Assembly: GCA_020746995.1 (NCBI GenBank)
Contig: JAGPXD010000001.1
Coordinates: forward strand, 6,014,001 to 6,078,000
Direction: 5' to 3'
DNA: 64,000 nt
Origin: Plectosphaerella cucumerina
Lineage: Eukaryota > Ascomycota > Sordariomycetes > Glomerellales > Plectosphaerellaceae
The notes beneath the pieces are model-generated. The model had not been told where the DNA came from. It worked only from the letters and a program-made list of their open reading frames with translations, and ran no database searches. Below are positions 10,863-18,768 of this stretch, piece by piece (within the stretch, counting starts at the first letter, position 1; every line of letters begins with the position of its first letter). Made by a program: the position numbers and the translations under genes.

Positions 10863-11867
10863 AGGTGTTTGTGTGCCCAGGTGTGATGAAGCAACGGACA
10901 GGCGGAGAGGAGGTGCCGGTGCAAGGATGGGAAAGACGGGCAGAAAGGTAGGCAAAGGAGGAGGAAGAAGGAGTCGGATGAGGTGAGGTAGGTGTGTGGA
11001 AGCCGAGGCTCAAACCTTTACCCTGGCTGGCTGCAGCAGCTCCTTGAAGCTATTCTGCCCGGCAAACGCAACCTCTTTGAAAGGGGAAGCGGGTGTTTTG
11101 GTTTGGGAAACGCGGTCGGGGCGAGAGCTGACGAAAGCTTGGGCGTGTGTGGGTGACGGAATCGCGACACTCGATCAATGGAATCAGGACTCGGGAGAGG
11201 GAAGAGGGGGGGAAAAGGACGCGGGTTGAGATGGAAGATAAATGGAATGTGATGGGGCGGATGGGTGAAAGTGCAACTTGGACGGGGGGGAGGCGTACGA
11301 GGTGGAGGGAAGGGTAGTGAGGTGGCTTGAAGGGGGCACTTGTCTCGTCGCGGTTTGGGAAAAGATGTTCGCTGAGGTTGCTGAAACCACCCCGGAGAAA
11401 AGATCGACTGGCACAGGCAATAGCCGAATGCACGGGCCAGCCGGGGCAGCCAGGCTTGCCAGGGCAGCCTTCCAGTGCCTCCACCTCAGCACGGGAAGGT
11501 GCAGCATGCGCCAGCGCGGCATTGGCTGATCACCACTTAGTCATCATTCAAATGCCTGGTGCTCCTGAGTTGGTGGTGGCTTTCGTGCACTTCCATTGGT
11601 CATCACTCATGGGCCACCTCAGGCTCTGGACTGGACGCCTGGTGCGCCTCTCACTGGCACAGAGGCACACGCTTCACTGTTGAGGACCACCTCTTGCCAT
11701 CAGCTTTTATTTTTCGGATACTGCGTGTTGTTTCTCGAAGCCAACACCAGCCCTGCCAGGAGATATCTCCGTCTGAGTCTCTACTACTCGGCCAGCTGTC
11801 TCCAGCGTGGCACCCTCTCAAAGCCTTAACCTGACTAGAATCCCTGCCCTTCGAGTCCACTTGGTCA

Positions 11868-11873
11868 ACGCGT
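11868..11873. promoter_or_regulatory. MluI cell-cycle box (ACGCGT), distal copy for the CENP-K-like gene
   Basis: A palindromic ACGCGT lies 170 bases upstream of the start codon at 12043. In yeasts this core is bound by MBF and drives G1/S transcription. Function here is inferred from position and from the second copy 40 bases further on. Confidence 0.5.
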
Positions 11874-11907
11874 TTGGACAGACTCACGGACGGGCCGTGT
11901 CGCATCA

Positions 11908-11913
11908 ACGCGT
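11908..11913. promoter_or_regulatory. MluI cell-cycle box (ACGCGT), proximal copy for the CENP-K-like gene
   Basis: The second ACGCGT lies 130 bases upstream of the start codon at 12043 and has the same flank (ATCAACGCGTGG versus GTCAACGCGTTT). The pair with a shared AAC flank looks more like a designed site than a chance hit. Confidence 0.5.
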
Positions 11914-12042
11914 GGCTTGAAACGAGTAAACAACCTCCCGACGCCCGTCAGCCCTTCCGCCCTTGCTTCCACAGCTTGTTTCCCTCAAGGGACCCTCCCC
12001 TGCACACCACGGCCCTGACAATTTCAACCGCGCCCTGGCCTC

Positions 12043-13090
12043 ATGGACCACAGCTCCAGTGCCCCGACCGATGCGCGGCACGCGCTCCGGGTCGAACAGA
12101 GCCTGGACGAGTTGCAGACCAGAATCCGGCAGTATGAGAAAGAGCTGGCCGATGTACGTACGGATGGTCCTGCAGCCTCACGTCCAAATACCGAACTAAT
12201 CCCTTGACCTGAAGCTGTCGAGGAATGGCCAGGATGCGCACCCCGCCCTATTGAGTTCCAAGAGAGCTGCCTTCGATGTCATGAGAGTGGCATTTGAGGG
12301 GGTGTCTCAGGAGGCGCCCTTTATGCCCTCACCACATTCCGTCCTGCCAGCCCTCCTGGCATTGCGAAGGACGCATCAGACCATCACCGAGTCCAGGGAA
12401 TACCTAGCCTCGCAACAGGTCTCGATTGACAAGGCCAAGAGACGCCTGGACGAAGAAACGGCCAGTCTAGCAGATCAGCAGCTTCTCATGCCAGCTCTCG
12501 AGGACCGCATCAAGTCTTTGCAAGAAGACCTCGACAATGGAATGGACCTCGATCCTGAACAAACTGCACGCAACAGACTGACCGAGCTCCAGAAGCAAAA
12601 GAAGCACTACGACCGCGAGACTGCAAGACTTTTCCGGCATCTGAACGATTTCATCGAGAAGCATCTCGCAGCGCAAGTTGCCGCTGAAGACTTGGGAGGA
12701 CCCATCGTCGGCGATCGCCTTGGCGTCGATGCCGAGGAGATTGCAGCTGGCTTTAACGCCCAAGGCCGTCCGAAGAAGGCGCTGGCCAAGCAGGACGACG
12801 ACAAGCGCCAGCGGCGACTAGAGGAGGTTTGGGGACCGGCCTTCGCAGAAAGGGCTGCCGAAGAGGTTCCGGACGAGACAGCAGCTGCCGGCCACGAACT
12901 GCGCGACTTGACCGAGGAGCTCCTCAACACGCTCATGGCGTCTGCCGGAGACAGCAGTGCAACATATGTCACCCTCCCCAAGGAGACGGCGGCTGCCCGC
13001 TTTCTCGTCCGGTCCAAGGTTGCGCAGTTCCATCCCAAGGATGCGTCAAGGTTGAGGCTCATCGACTTTGGTAAGGAGCTGGACGACTAG
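12043..13090 (+). CDS. CENP-K (Sim4/Mcm22)-like inner kinetochore protein
   Basis: Exons 12043-12153 and 12215-13090 encode 328 residues. The intron has donor GTACGT, a branch-like CTAAT and acceptor AAG. The start is the first ATG after a CA-rich leader. Residues about 85-185 are predicted coiled coil (REYLASQQVSIDKAKRRLDE, LTELQKQKKHYDRETARLF). The C-terminus carries the pattern LLNTLM...TYVTLP...ARFLVRSKVAQFHPKDASRLRLIDF. This lines up with the end of animal CENP-K (LLxR..A..HPxDxxRIRLExF). CENP-K works in the CENP-H/I/K (Ctf3/Mis6-Sim4) part of the constitutive centromere network, so a nuclear centromeric role is likely. Two MCB boxes upstream fit cell-cycle control. Other coiled-coil kinetochore proteins are possible alternatives. 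Confidence 0.68.
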
Positions 13091-13496
13091 ACTCTAGTCA
13101 AGCCTTGAGCCAACGGTCCCATGAGGTACCGCAGACCTAGGTCGCGTGGTATATGTGTGCATGGGGCCGAGGTCGCGAAAAGCCACGCCATGACCAAATG
13201 TAACTTTAAAACAGTCGCTTCAGATTCTCATCTCGCCAGGTTGTGGCAGAAGCCCGCACTGGAGTCACTGTGTACATGAGGCGGGAGAGGTCCGCCAACT
13301 CCCGTGTCCGGCACCTGGACCCACAAGCTTTAAGTGCTCTCGTCCAGGGCAAACCTCATTGGCCAATGCACACGCGTTTCCTGCGCGTCTCTCCACCGTT
13401 GGTCGTGTCGGCACCCCTCCACTCGACCATCTTGACCAAACCAACGCTTCTCTTCCACCACCAGCGATCCCAATCTTTCCAGTCAAAGACTTCGTT
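13091..13496. promoter_or_regulatory. Promoter of the dUTPase gene with SCB-like and MCB sites
   Basis: This 406-base gap between two same-strand genes holds the 3' UTR of the CENP-K-like gene. It also contains CGCGAAAA at 13174-13181 (yeast SCB consensus CRCGAAAA) and ACGCGT at 13372-13377. A CT-rich leader follows before the dUTPase ATG. Confidence 0.55.
13372..13377. promoter_or_regulatory. MluI cell-cycle box (ACGCGT) upstream of dUTPase
   Basis: ACGCGT lies 120 bases upstream of the dUTPase start, next to a CCAAT-containing stretch (GGCCAATG at 13361-13368). dUTPase is a classical MBF target in yeasts; the site's activity here is inferred. Confidence 0.5.
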
Positions 13497-14187
13497 ATGA
13501 CCACTGCTGAATCTGTCACCTCTCCCCCGACGTCACCTCCTCCGAAGCGCATCAAGACGGACCAGCCTCCTCTCAGTCCTAACGTCACCACGTCTATTCC
13601 CAGTCACACCGTCGCTTCCCCCGCCACCGAACCCTCCAAAATGGCTACCGCCGTGCAGGTCCCTCGTCTTTTGGTGAAGAAGCTGTCGGACAAGGCTCGC
13701 CTCCCGACCAGGGGCTCGGCGTTCGCTGCTGGCTACGACGTCTACGCCGCCAAGGAGACCACCATCCCTGCCCGCGGCAAGGCTTTGGTTGACACCGACA
13801 TTGCCATCTCCGTGCCCGTTGACACATGTAAGGGAACTCAAGCCACTATCTCCCCCGAACACCACCTCTCTGTGGTTTTGGTGAACTGTTCGCTCACGAC
13901 CTTTCCCATTAGATGGCCGCATTGCCCCTCGCTCCGGTCTGGCCGCCAAGCACTTCATTGACACGGGCGCCGGTGTCATCGACGCCGACTACCGCGGCCA
14001 GGTCAAGATCCTGCTGTTCAACCACTCCGACACCGACTTTGCCGTTGCAGAGGGAGACCGCGTAGCCCAGCTCATCCTCGAGCGCATCTATACTCCCGAC
14101 GTTGTCGAGGTCGCCGACCTGGAGGAGAGCGTCCGTGGCGCCGGCGGCTTTGGCAGCACCGGCATTGCCATCGAGAAGCAGGCATGA
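13497..14187 (+). CDS. DUT1: dUTP pyrophosphatase (dUTPase)
   Basis: Exons 13497-13827 and 13913-14187 encode 201 residues; the intron is 85 bases (GTAAGG...TTAG). The enzyme hydrolyses dUTP to dUMP, keeping uracil out of DNA and feeding dTMP synthesis. All five trimeric dUTPase motifs are present in order: AAGYDVYAA, PRSGLA (completed by the splice), GVIDADYRGQVK, GDRVAQLI and RGAGGFGSTG. The N-terminal 48 residues before a second ATG (13641) are Ser/Thr/Pro-rich with a basic PPPKRIK patch, like a nuclear localisation signal. The second ATG has the stronger context (AAAATGG), so two isoforms are possible. Upstream SCB/MCB-like sites suggest G1/S expression. The gene name follows the yeast ortholog. 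Confidence 0.96.
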
Positions 14188-14371
14188 GCTCTGCGGTGCG
14201 CAATAGCATACTCAGACCGGGTTGAAACACCGCGGCAGGCAGGACGGCCTTCAGGAAAGCCCAGAAGAGCCAATGAATTATGAACCAAAAGATTTTAACG
14301 AGATCTACGCTGTGTCTGAGAATCGGTGGATGACCCTAGGGTCCTCCCGTCTATGCGCTGCCGCTTACCGT

Positions 14372-15669
14372 CTAAATCTTCTTCGCCTTGTATTCCACCA
14401 CTGGCTCCCGCAGACTCGCCAGGTTTCGGACCAGCTTCAACTCCGCGCTCTTGCTTCTGGCCAGGTGTGCAGCCTTCTCGTCGACAGCACCCGTCTTGGC
14501 CCCGTCCACGGCTTTGGATGCAACCGCCATCCCCTCGGCCGTCTTGGTGAGCACCTCGTGCATACTTGCCAAAACCATCTCGACGGCATGGACAAGAGGC
14601 AGGTCCAGGACGGCAGTGTCATCGTCACTCAACCAGGAGCGCTTCTGCTGAAGCTCGCTGGGCGCAGATGCTTTGCCAAACACGGCCTGGCGCATGCGCA
14701 CCGTGATCAGCGCTCCGAACATGTCGCCCGTGCCGCTGAAGTAGCAGTCGATTGCGGGGAAGACGATCTGGAAGAGGCGGGGCTTGAAGTTGGAGGTCAT
14801 CGAGGAGCCGACAACCGAGAGGTGGCCGGCTGGCTGGTCGGGAAGGTTCACGGATGTGATGACGATATGAGGGATGTGGTAGCGTTCGTGGAGGGCCTGG
14901 ATCGCGCTCTTCAGGGAAGCCATGTCCGTGATCTTCACACCGGACAGCAACCTGTGCGGGGAGGAAGTGTCAGCTGGCCATGTCATCCTCCGACTTCCCG
15001 ACGAGGGCACTACTTACTCGGCTTCGAACTGATTCGGCAGAACCAGGTCGGCGTACTCGACCAGCGCCTGGTAGGCGGGCACCACCTCTTCGGCCACATA
15101 CAGCCTTCCGTTGTCGCCCATGACGGGGTCCAGGACCCAGAAGAAGCTGCCGGGTGTCGACTGGGCAAGCGACTTTTCACGCAAATCCTTTCCGATCCTG
15201 CCCACGGCCGCGACAGCATCGGCACCGGGAATGTAGCCCGAGAGCATCATGTCAAAGTCATCGAGGTAAGACTGCTTCAAGCCTTGATAGAGGGATGAGA
15301 TCTCCTCGGCGGAGACCTTGCTGCCGGTCCATTGCTTGTATCCGGTGTGATTGCCTGTAGTCCGGCCGTCAGCGCCCTAGCACAGTGTCTCATACTGCTT
15401 CCACCTGGACATACTAAACTGAACTGTGTTCAGGGCAGAAACCTCACAGCCAAGAGACTGAAGCGCGAAGACCGCAATCTTGTTGCCGACGTTCCTGTAG
15501 TACAGCACCGTCAGAGGTGCTTGCTCGGTCTGGCCTTGATGAGGCTTACCCTGAAACAACCTGGCAAAACATTAGTTGGTAAGCAGGCATGAGTTTTCAG
15601 GCTGAGTGCGCTTACATGGCTGGCAACGGCAAGGACCTTGGTTTCCGGGACTGGGAGTTCGGTCGCCAT
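14372..15669 (-). CDS. BUD16: Pyridoxal kinase
   Basis: Five exons, 15669-15616, 15560-15550, 15494-15415, 15354-15018 and 14951-14372, encode 353 residues. The second exon is only 11 bases, and all junctions keep frame. The protein phosphorylates pyridoxal, pyridoxine and pyridoxamine in vitamin B6 salvage. The family hallmarks are visible: VASHVVSGNVGNKIA at the start, LNTVQFSNHTGY, a central VLDPVMGDNGRLYV, LPNQFEAELLSG, and the C-terminal ATP/catalytic loop FSGTGDMFGALI. The usual GTGD motif is intact, so it should be active. The gene diverges from eS30 across 508 bases. The symbol is that of the likely yeast ortholog; yeast has two related genes, so the exact pairing is uncertain. Confidence 0.94.
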
Positions 15670-16177
15670 GATCACTGTATGTGCAGAAATGGCTGAAGTA
15701 TACTTGTATGTAGTAGTGTGTAGATTGATTGGTGTTGGGAGAGCAGGTGACTGTTCTTCCCGTATTTGTAGTCGCCAGCTTCTAAGCCTCTGATTCAGAG
15801 GGTGACTTCCAGGTTTACAACGATTAGAGAAGCGCGATAGGGTAGTTGCGGTCAAATGTCACCAGCTAGTATTTCCTAGAAATGACTAACAGCCTACTAG
15901 GCTATCCAACTCCTGCGCTTGCCGAGTCACTCGTGACGTGAATCCAGATTTTCGGTCCAAGGGGTTTGCGCCGGAACCGTCGCGTGCCCCGCCATTTGGC
16001 GTCGTTGCCCCGCCCTAGGCCCGAAATGGACATGTGGAATCCTTCGAGGTTCGCTGAAGAGTCTCAGAGTCACGTGCCGTGGCATGCACCTCAACCAAAG
16101 TGTTGCGACCGACGAGCAATCGCCACCATCGACAGGCAACAACGACTTCAGCATCGACGCATCTCCCAGCAGCAAAT
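15670..16177. promoter_or_regulatory. Divergent promoter, pyridoxal kinase / eS30
   Basis: These 508 bases lie between divergent start codons. The palindrome CACGTG at 16071-16076 lies about 100 bases before the eS30 start. It matches the Cbf1-type E-box found in many fungal ribosomal-protein promoters. No gene frame is supported. Confidence 0.55.
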
Positions 16178-16512
16178 ATGGGCAAGGTTCACGGTTCTCT
16201 CGCCCGCGCGGGCAAGGTCAAGTCTCAGACTCCCAAGGTTCGTTCTCAACGTCCATCGGGGGCGCACTCTCGCATCCCTGGCATCGGAACATGCTGACCT
16301 TCGTCGCTGGATGATAGGTCGAGAAGGCCGAAACTCCCAAGACACCCAAGGGTCGCGCCCACAAGCGCGAGCAGTACACTCGTCGCTTCGTCAACGTCAC
16401 GACCGCGCCTGGCGCCAAGCGACAGGTACGTACCCAGCTTGCGAAGCATTAGCGAGGGAACTCCTGACTGACGGACGTGCAACAGATGAACCCCAACCCC
16501 ACCAGCTCATAA
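16178..16512 (+). CDS. RPS30: 40S ribosomal protein eS30
   Basis: Exons 16178-16237, 16318-16425 and 16486-16512 encode 64 residues (yeast eS30 has 63). The sequence is strongly basic and carries the family landmarks MGKVHGSLARAGKVKSQTPK, YTRRFVNVT and the C-terminal MNPNP motif. As in yeast, there is no N-terminal ubiquitin-like fusion (animals have FAU). Both introns have near-canonical signals (GTTCGT...ATAG and GTACGT...ACAG). The protein sits in the head/A-site region of the 40S subunit. The tiny exons make this gene easy to miss by simple ORF calling. Confidence 0.95.
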
Positions 16513-16910
16513 ACCCCCTTGCCGACCTTAGATCTGGTAGTGGAGGTGGAAATAGACCATGCGGATAGGAGGGAATAGACAGCGGAATACGGTCATGTAC
16601 CGGCGCTATCATACTTGTATTGCATGCTTCCTGGGGCAGTAGACGGTCATCAGTCACCAAACAAAAGTTGAGGCGCAATGGCGTGAAAAAAATCATCTTC
16701 ATTATCATCCGTGTATCAACCATTTTGCGCTCCGGTCTACTAATGGACCCATGAAGCGAGGCTTACGTCCGTCCAAAGAGCATGACGATCCTGGCTACGA
16801 AACAACGCGCACTAGAGCCGGCTTGACCGCCAGCTCTGCCCAAACCCGTGATATCCCCCGACCAACGCCGGCCACAATCATGCTCATACCATTCATGGGA
16901 TGTGTATTCT
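16513..16910. other. Tail-to-tail spacer, eS30 / PCNA
   Basis: This is the 3' region of two convergent genes; no coding frame is supported. AT-rich patches near 16660-16700 may hold polyadenylation signals. Confidence 0.5.
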
Positions 16911-17887
16911 TTACTCGTCGTCGCCGATCTAGAGAGTTGTCAGTGTCATGCACATAGTATCTGGGGCGTATTGCGCCACTGACCTTGGGAGCCAGGTAGA
17001 ACTGCAGATGACCTCCACCGTTCAGCTCAAACTCCACCAGGAGGGGCACATCATTGGCCAGCTTGATGTTGACGGTCTTGGACAGAACGGAGGCCTTGCA
17101 GAAGTTGATGAGGTACTTCAGCGAGAACGTCAGAACGACGCTGTCGATCAGGCTGATCGAGACATCGGTCTCAGGCTTGTCGGGGCTCGTGTTCTGCCGA
17201 AGAGAGACGGAGCCGCTGCCGATGTCTCCGGAGCATGTGAACTTGACCGTATCCTTGGAGGCGTCGATGGTGACTGGGGCGCAGACATGTTAGCACGGTG
17301 CGATGCGATCATGGGCCAGGACCGGCAAAGAGAACTCACCAGACTCGCTCATGGCGCCAAGGTCAGTGCAGATGCGCTTGAATTCTGACGAGCTCATCGA
17401 GATCTCTGCGGCGTAGTCGGTTTCGGGAATGCCAAGGTGCTCTTGATCGATGTCCATGAGCTTGAGGTCGTACTCGCCCAGACGCTGCGACTGGGGGCTC
17501 TCGAACCTCAGGTTGAGGCTGTCTGGCGCATCATCGGCCTTGAGCGTCAACTTGTCGTCGGCTCCGGCGGTGCGGAGGACCTTGGTGAGGGAGGTGAGGT
17601 TCAGGCCTAGGGCGATGTTGCGGTCGCAACGGTAGGGCGAGAAGGCCTCGGCCTTCATGAGCATGGAAACGAGGGCGACATGGGAGTTGTCCATGGCCTG
17701 GAGGGCGATACCCGAATCATTGCAGTCGAAGTTGCAGTCCTGGACGAGATCCTTGATGGAATCGACGAGCTGACGGAGCACAAACTGTCAGTCAAATATT
17801 GACAAGGACAAAGAATCGAGCTCAAGGCAGGGCTTCGTTGCTCACCTTCCTCAGGGTGTCGGCCTGACCGAGCGTGGCTTCCAACAT
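16911..17887 (-). CDS. POL30: Proliferating cell nuclear antigen (PCNA), sliding clamp
   Basis: Exons 17887-17846, 17769-17340, 17273-16984 and 16928-16911 encode 259 residues (yeast 258). The second acceptor was placed at CTCCGTCAG, not 15 bases earlier, because only this gives the standard RKLVDSIKDLVQDCNF spacing. PCNA is the homotrimeric DNA clamp for polymerase delta, repair and post-replication signalling. Visible marks are LVQDCNFDCNDSGI, AMDNSHVALVS, the inter-domain loop LMDIDQEHLGIPE and GDIGSGSVSL. The modifiable Lys (in ASKDTVKF) falls exactly at position 164, as in yeast and human. The C-terminus is APKIGDDE. An ACGCGT box lies 284 bases upstream. The gene diverges from the RecQ helicase. 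Confidence 0.97.
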
Positions 17888-18170
17888 CTCTGTCGACGGG
17901 ATTAGCTCGGTGCGCGCGGGGTAGCTGTCGACAGGGTCAAGCTCGTACTGGCTAGCGGAGTACTGCGGAATCGGAAGAGAGCTGTGAGGACTGGAGATGG
18001 CAAAAGGGCAGAGCAGGCGATGGCACGGTATGCAGATGGGGTGGTTGCGTGGTGGTGGTTGCAGTGACGAAGTAAGGTTGAAGCGGAAATCGTAGAAGGG
18101 GAGGGCTTAAAGTGCAGTGGTTGACGCGGTAACTCACTTTACGCGAGTGTGGGCAGCCTAGCGGGCTTCG

Positions 18171-18176
18171 ACGCGT
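18171..18176. promoter_or_regulatory. MluI cell-cycle box (ACGCGT), PCNA side
   Basis: ACGCGT is embedded in the larger palindrome CGACGCGTCG, 284 bases upstream of the PCNA start. The near-match ACGCGA lies 25-30 bases closer to the gene. Confidence 0.55.
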
Positions 18177-18618
18177 CGAGGGTCGCGTTTGGCTTATCTA
18201 AGACGTTTTCAGACCATCACCAACACCCGCATCCATTGTCGACAAGGGGTAATTGCTGCCTAACATCCGGAGATTTCCAGGTTCAAGTAGTGGGCATAAG
18301 GTTCATGGGAGTAATATCAAGCTGATCAACTGTCTTCTCGGTTATCAACCATTAATTGCTACATTGCTTCCACGATGGGCGTGTCGTGGCGTTGGCTCGA
18401 AGTCATTGATGCACCAGCCGGCAGAAACAAATAGCAAGCCCCGTGATCGAATATCTGCTCATAGATTCATAGCTGTGATAGACGAACTGTCTGGTCCTGC
18501 ACACATGGACTCTTCCCATCTGCGGGTTGTGATGCAGAACTCGTGGGGATGGCTTGTTGCGGCGACGCCAAGTCACGTGAACGCGGGACGCTTAATGGCG
18601 TGTACCTAGGCTGCTTCT

Positions 18619-18624
18619 ACGCGT
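18619..18624. promoter_or_regulatory. MluI cell-cycle box (ACGCGT), RecQ side
   Basis: ACGCGT lies 145 bases upstream of the RecQ start codon at 18769, with a second CG-rich AACGCGA about 17 bases downstream. Confidence 0.5.
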
Positions 18625-18768
18625 CGATGTGCCCCACCAACGCGACCTGTGAACATCAACGGCACTCAAGCACAGCTGCATCGTTGGCAGCACACCACAA
18701 CCTCCAACCCCGAGCTGAAACCCGAGCTCTGATGACGCCACGATCCGTTCGAATGTGGCTCTCCGACT

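Larger units (their letters stand above)
10482..12042. promoter_or_regulatory. Divergent promoter region between the KH-protein and CENP-K-like genes
   Basis: This 1.56 kb stretch separates two divergent start codons. On the KH-gene sense strand, about 10985-10905 is a long pyrimidine tract, as often seen in the core promoter or 5' UTR of strongly expressed filamentous-fungal genes. A TAGG microrepeat lies at about 10849-10862. Two ACGCGT boxes lie close to the other gene (listed separately). No coding frame is supported. Confidence 0.6.
17888..18768. promoter_or_regulatory. Divergent promoter, PCNA / RecQ helicase
   Basis: This 881-base head-to-head region contains ACGCGT at 18171-18176, a near match ACGCGA at 18141-18146, and ACGCGT at 18619-18624. 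Both flanking genes act in DNA replication or recombination. A short plus-strand frame starting ATG 18627 overlaps the helicase start codon (see findings). Confidence 0.6.

Noticed and set aside
13359..13496. In-frame upstream extension of dUTPase
   Set aside because: It begins at TTG and overlaps the MCB-containing promoter; no ATG is available.
14222..15298. 358-codon plus-strand open frame
   Set aside because: Shadow of the pyridoxal kinase exons on the opposite strand; the kinase exons are conserved and spliced correctly.
17770..17784. Earlier PCNA acceptor giving five extra residues
   Set aside because: It would shift the conserved modified Lys from position 164 and break the standard spacing of the first helix; the acceptor 15 bases further on gives 259 residues and Lys164.
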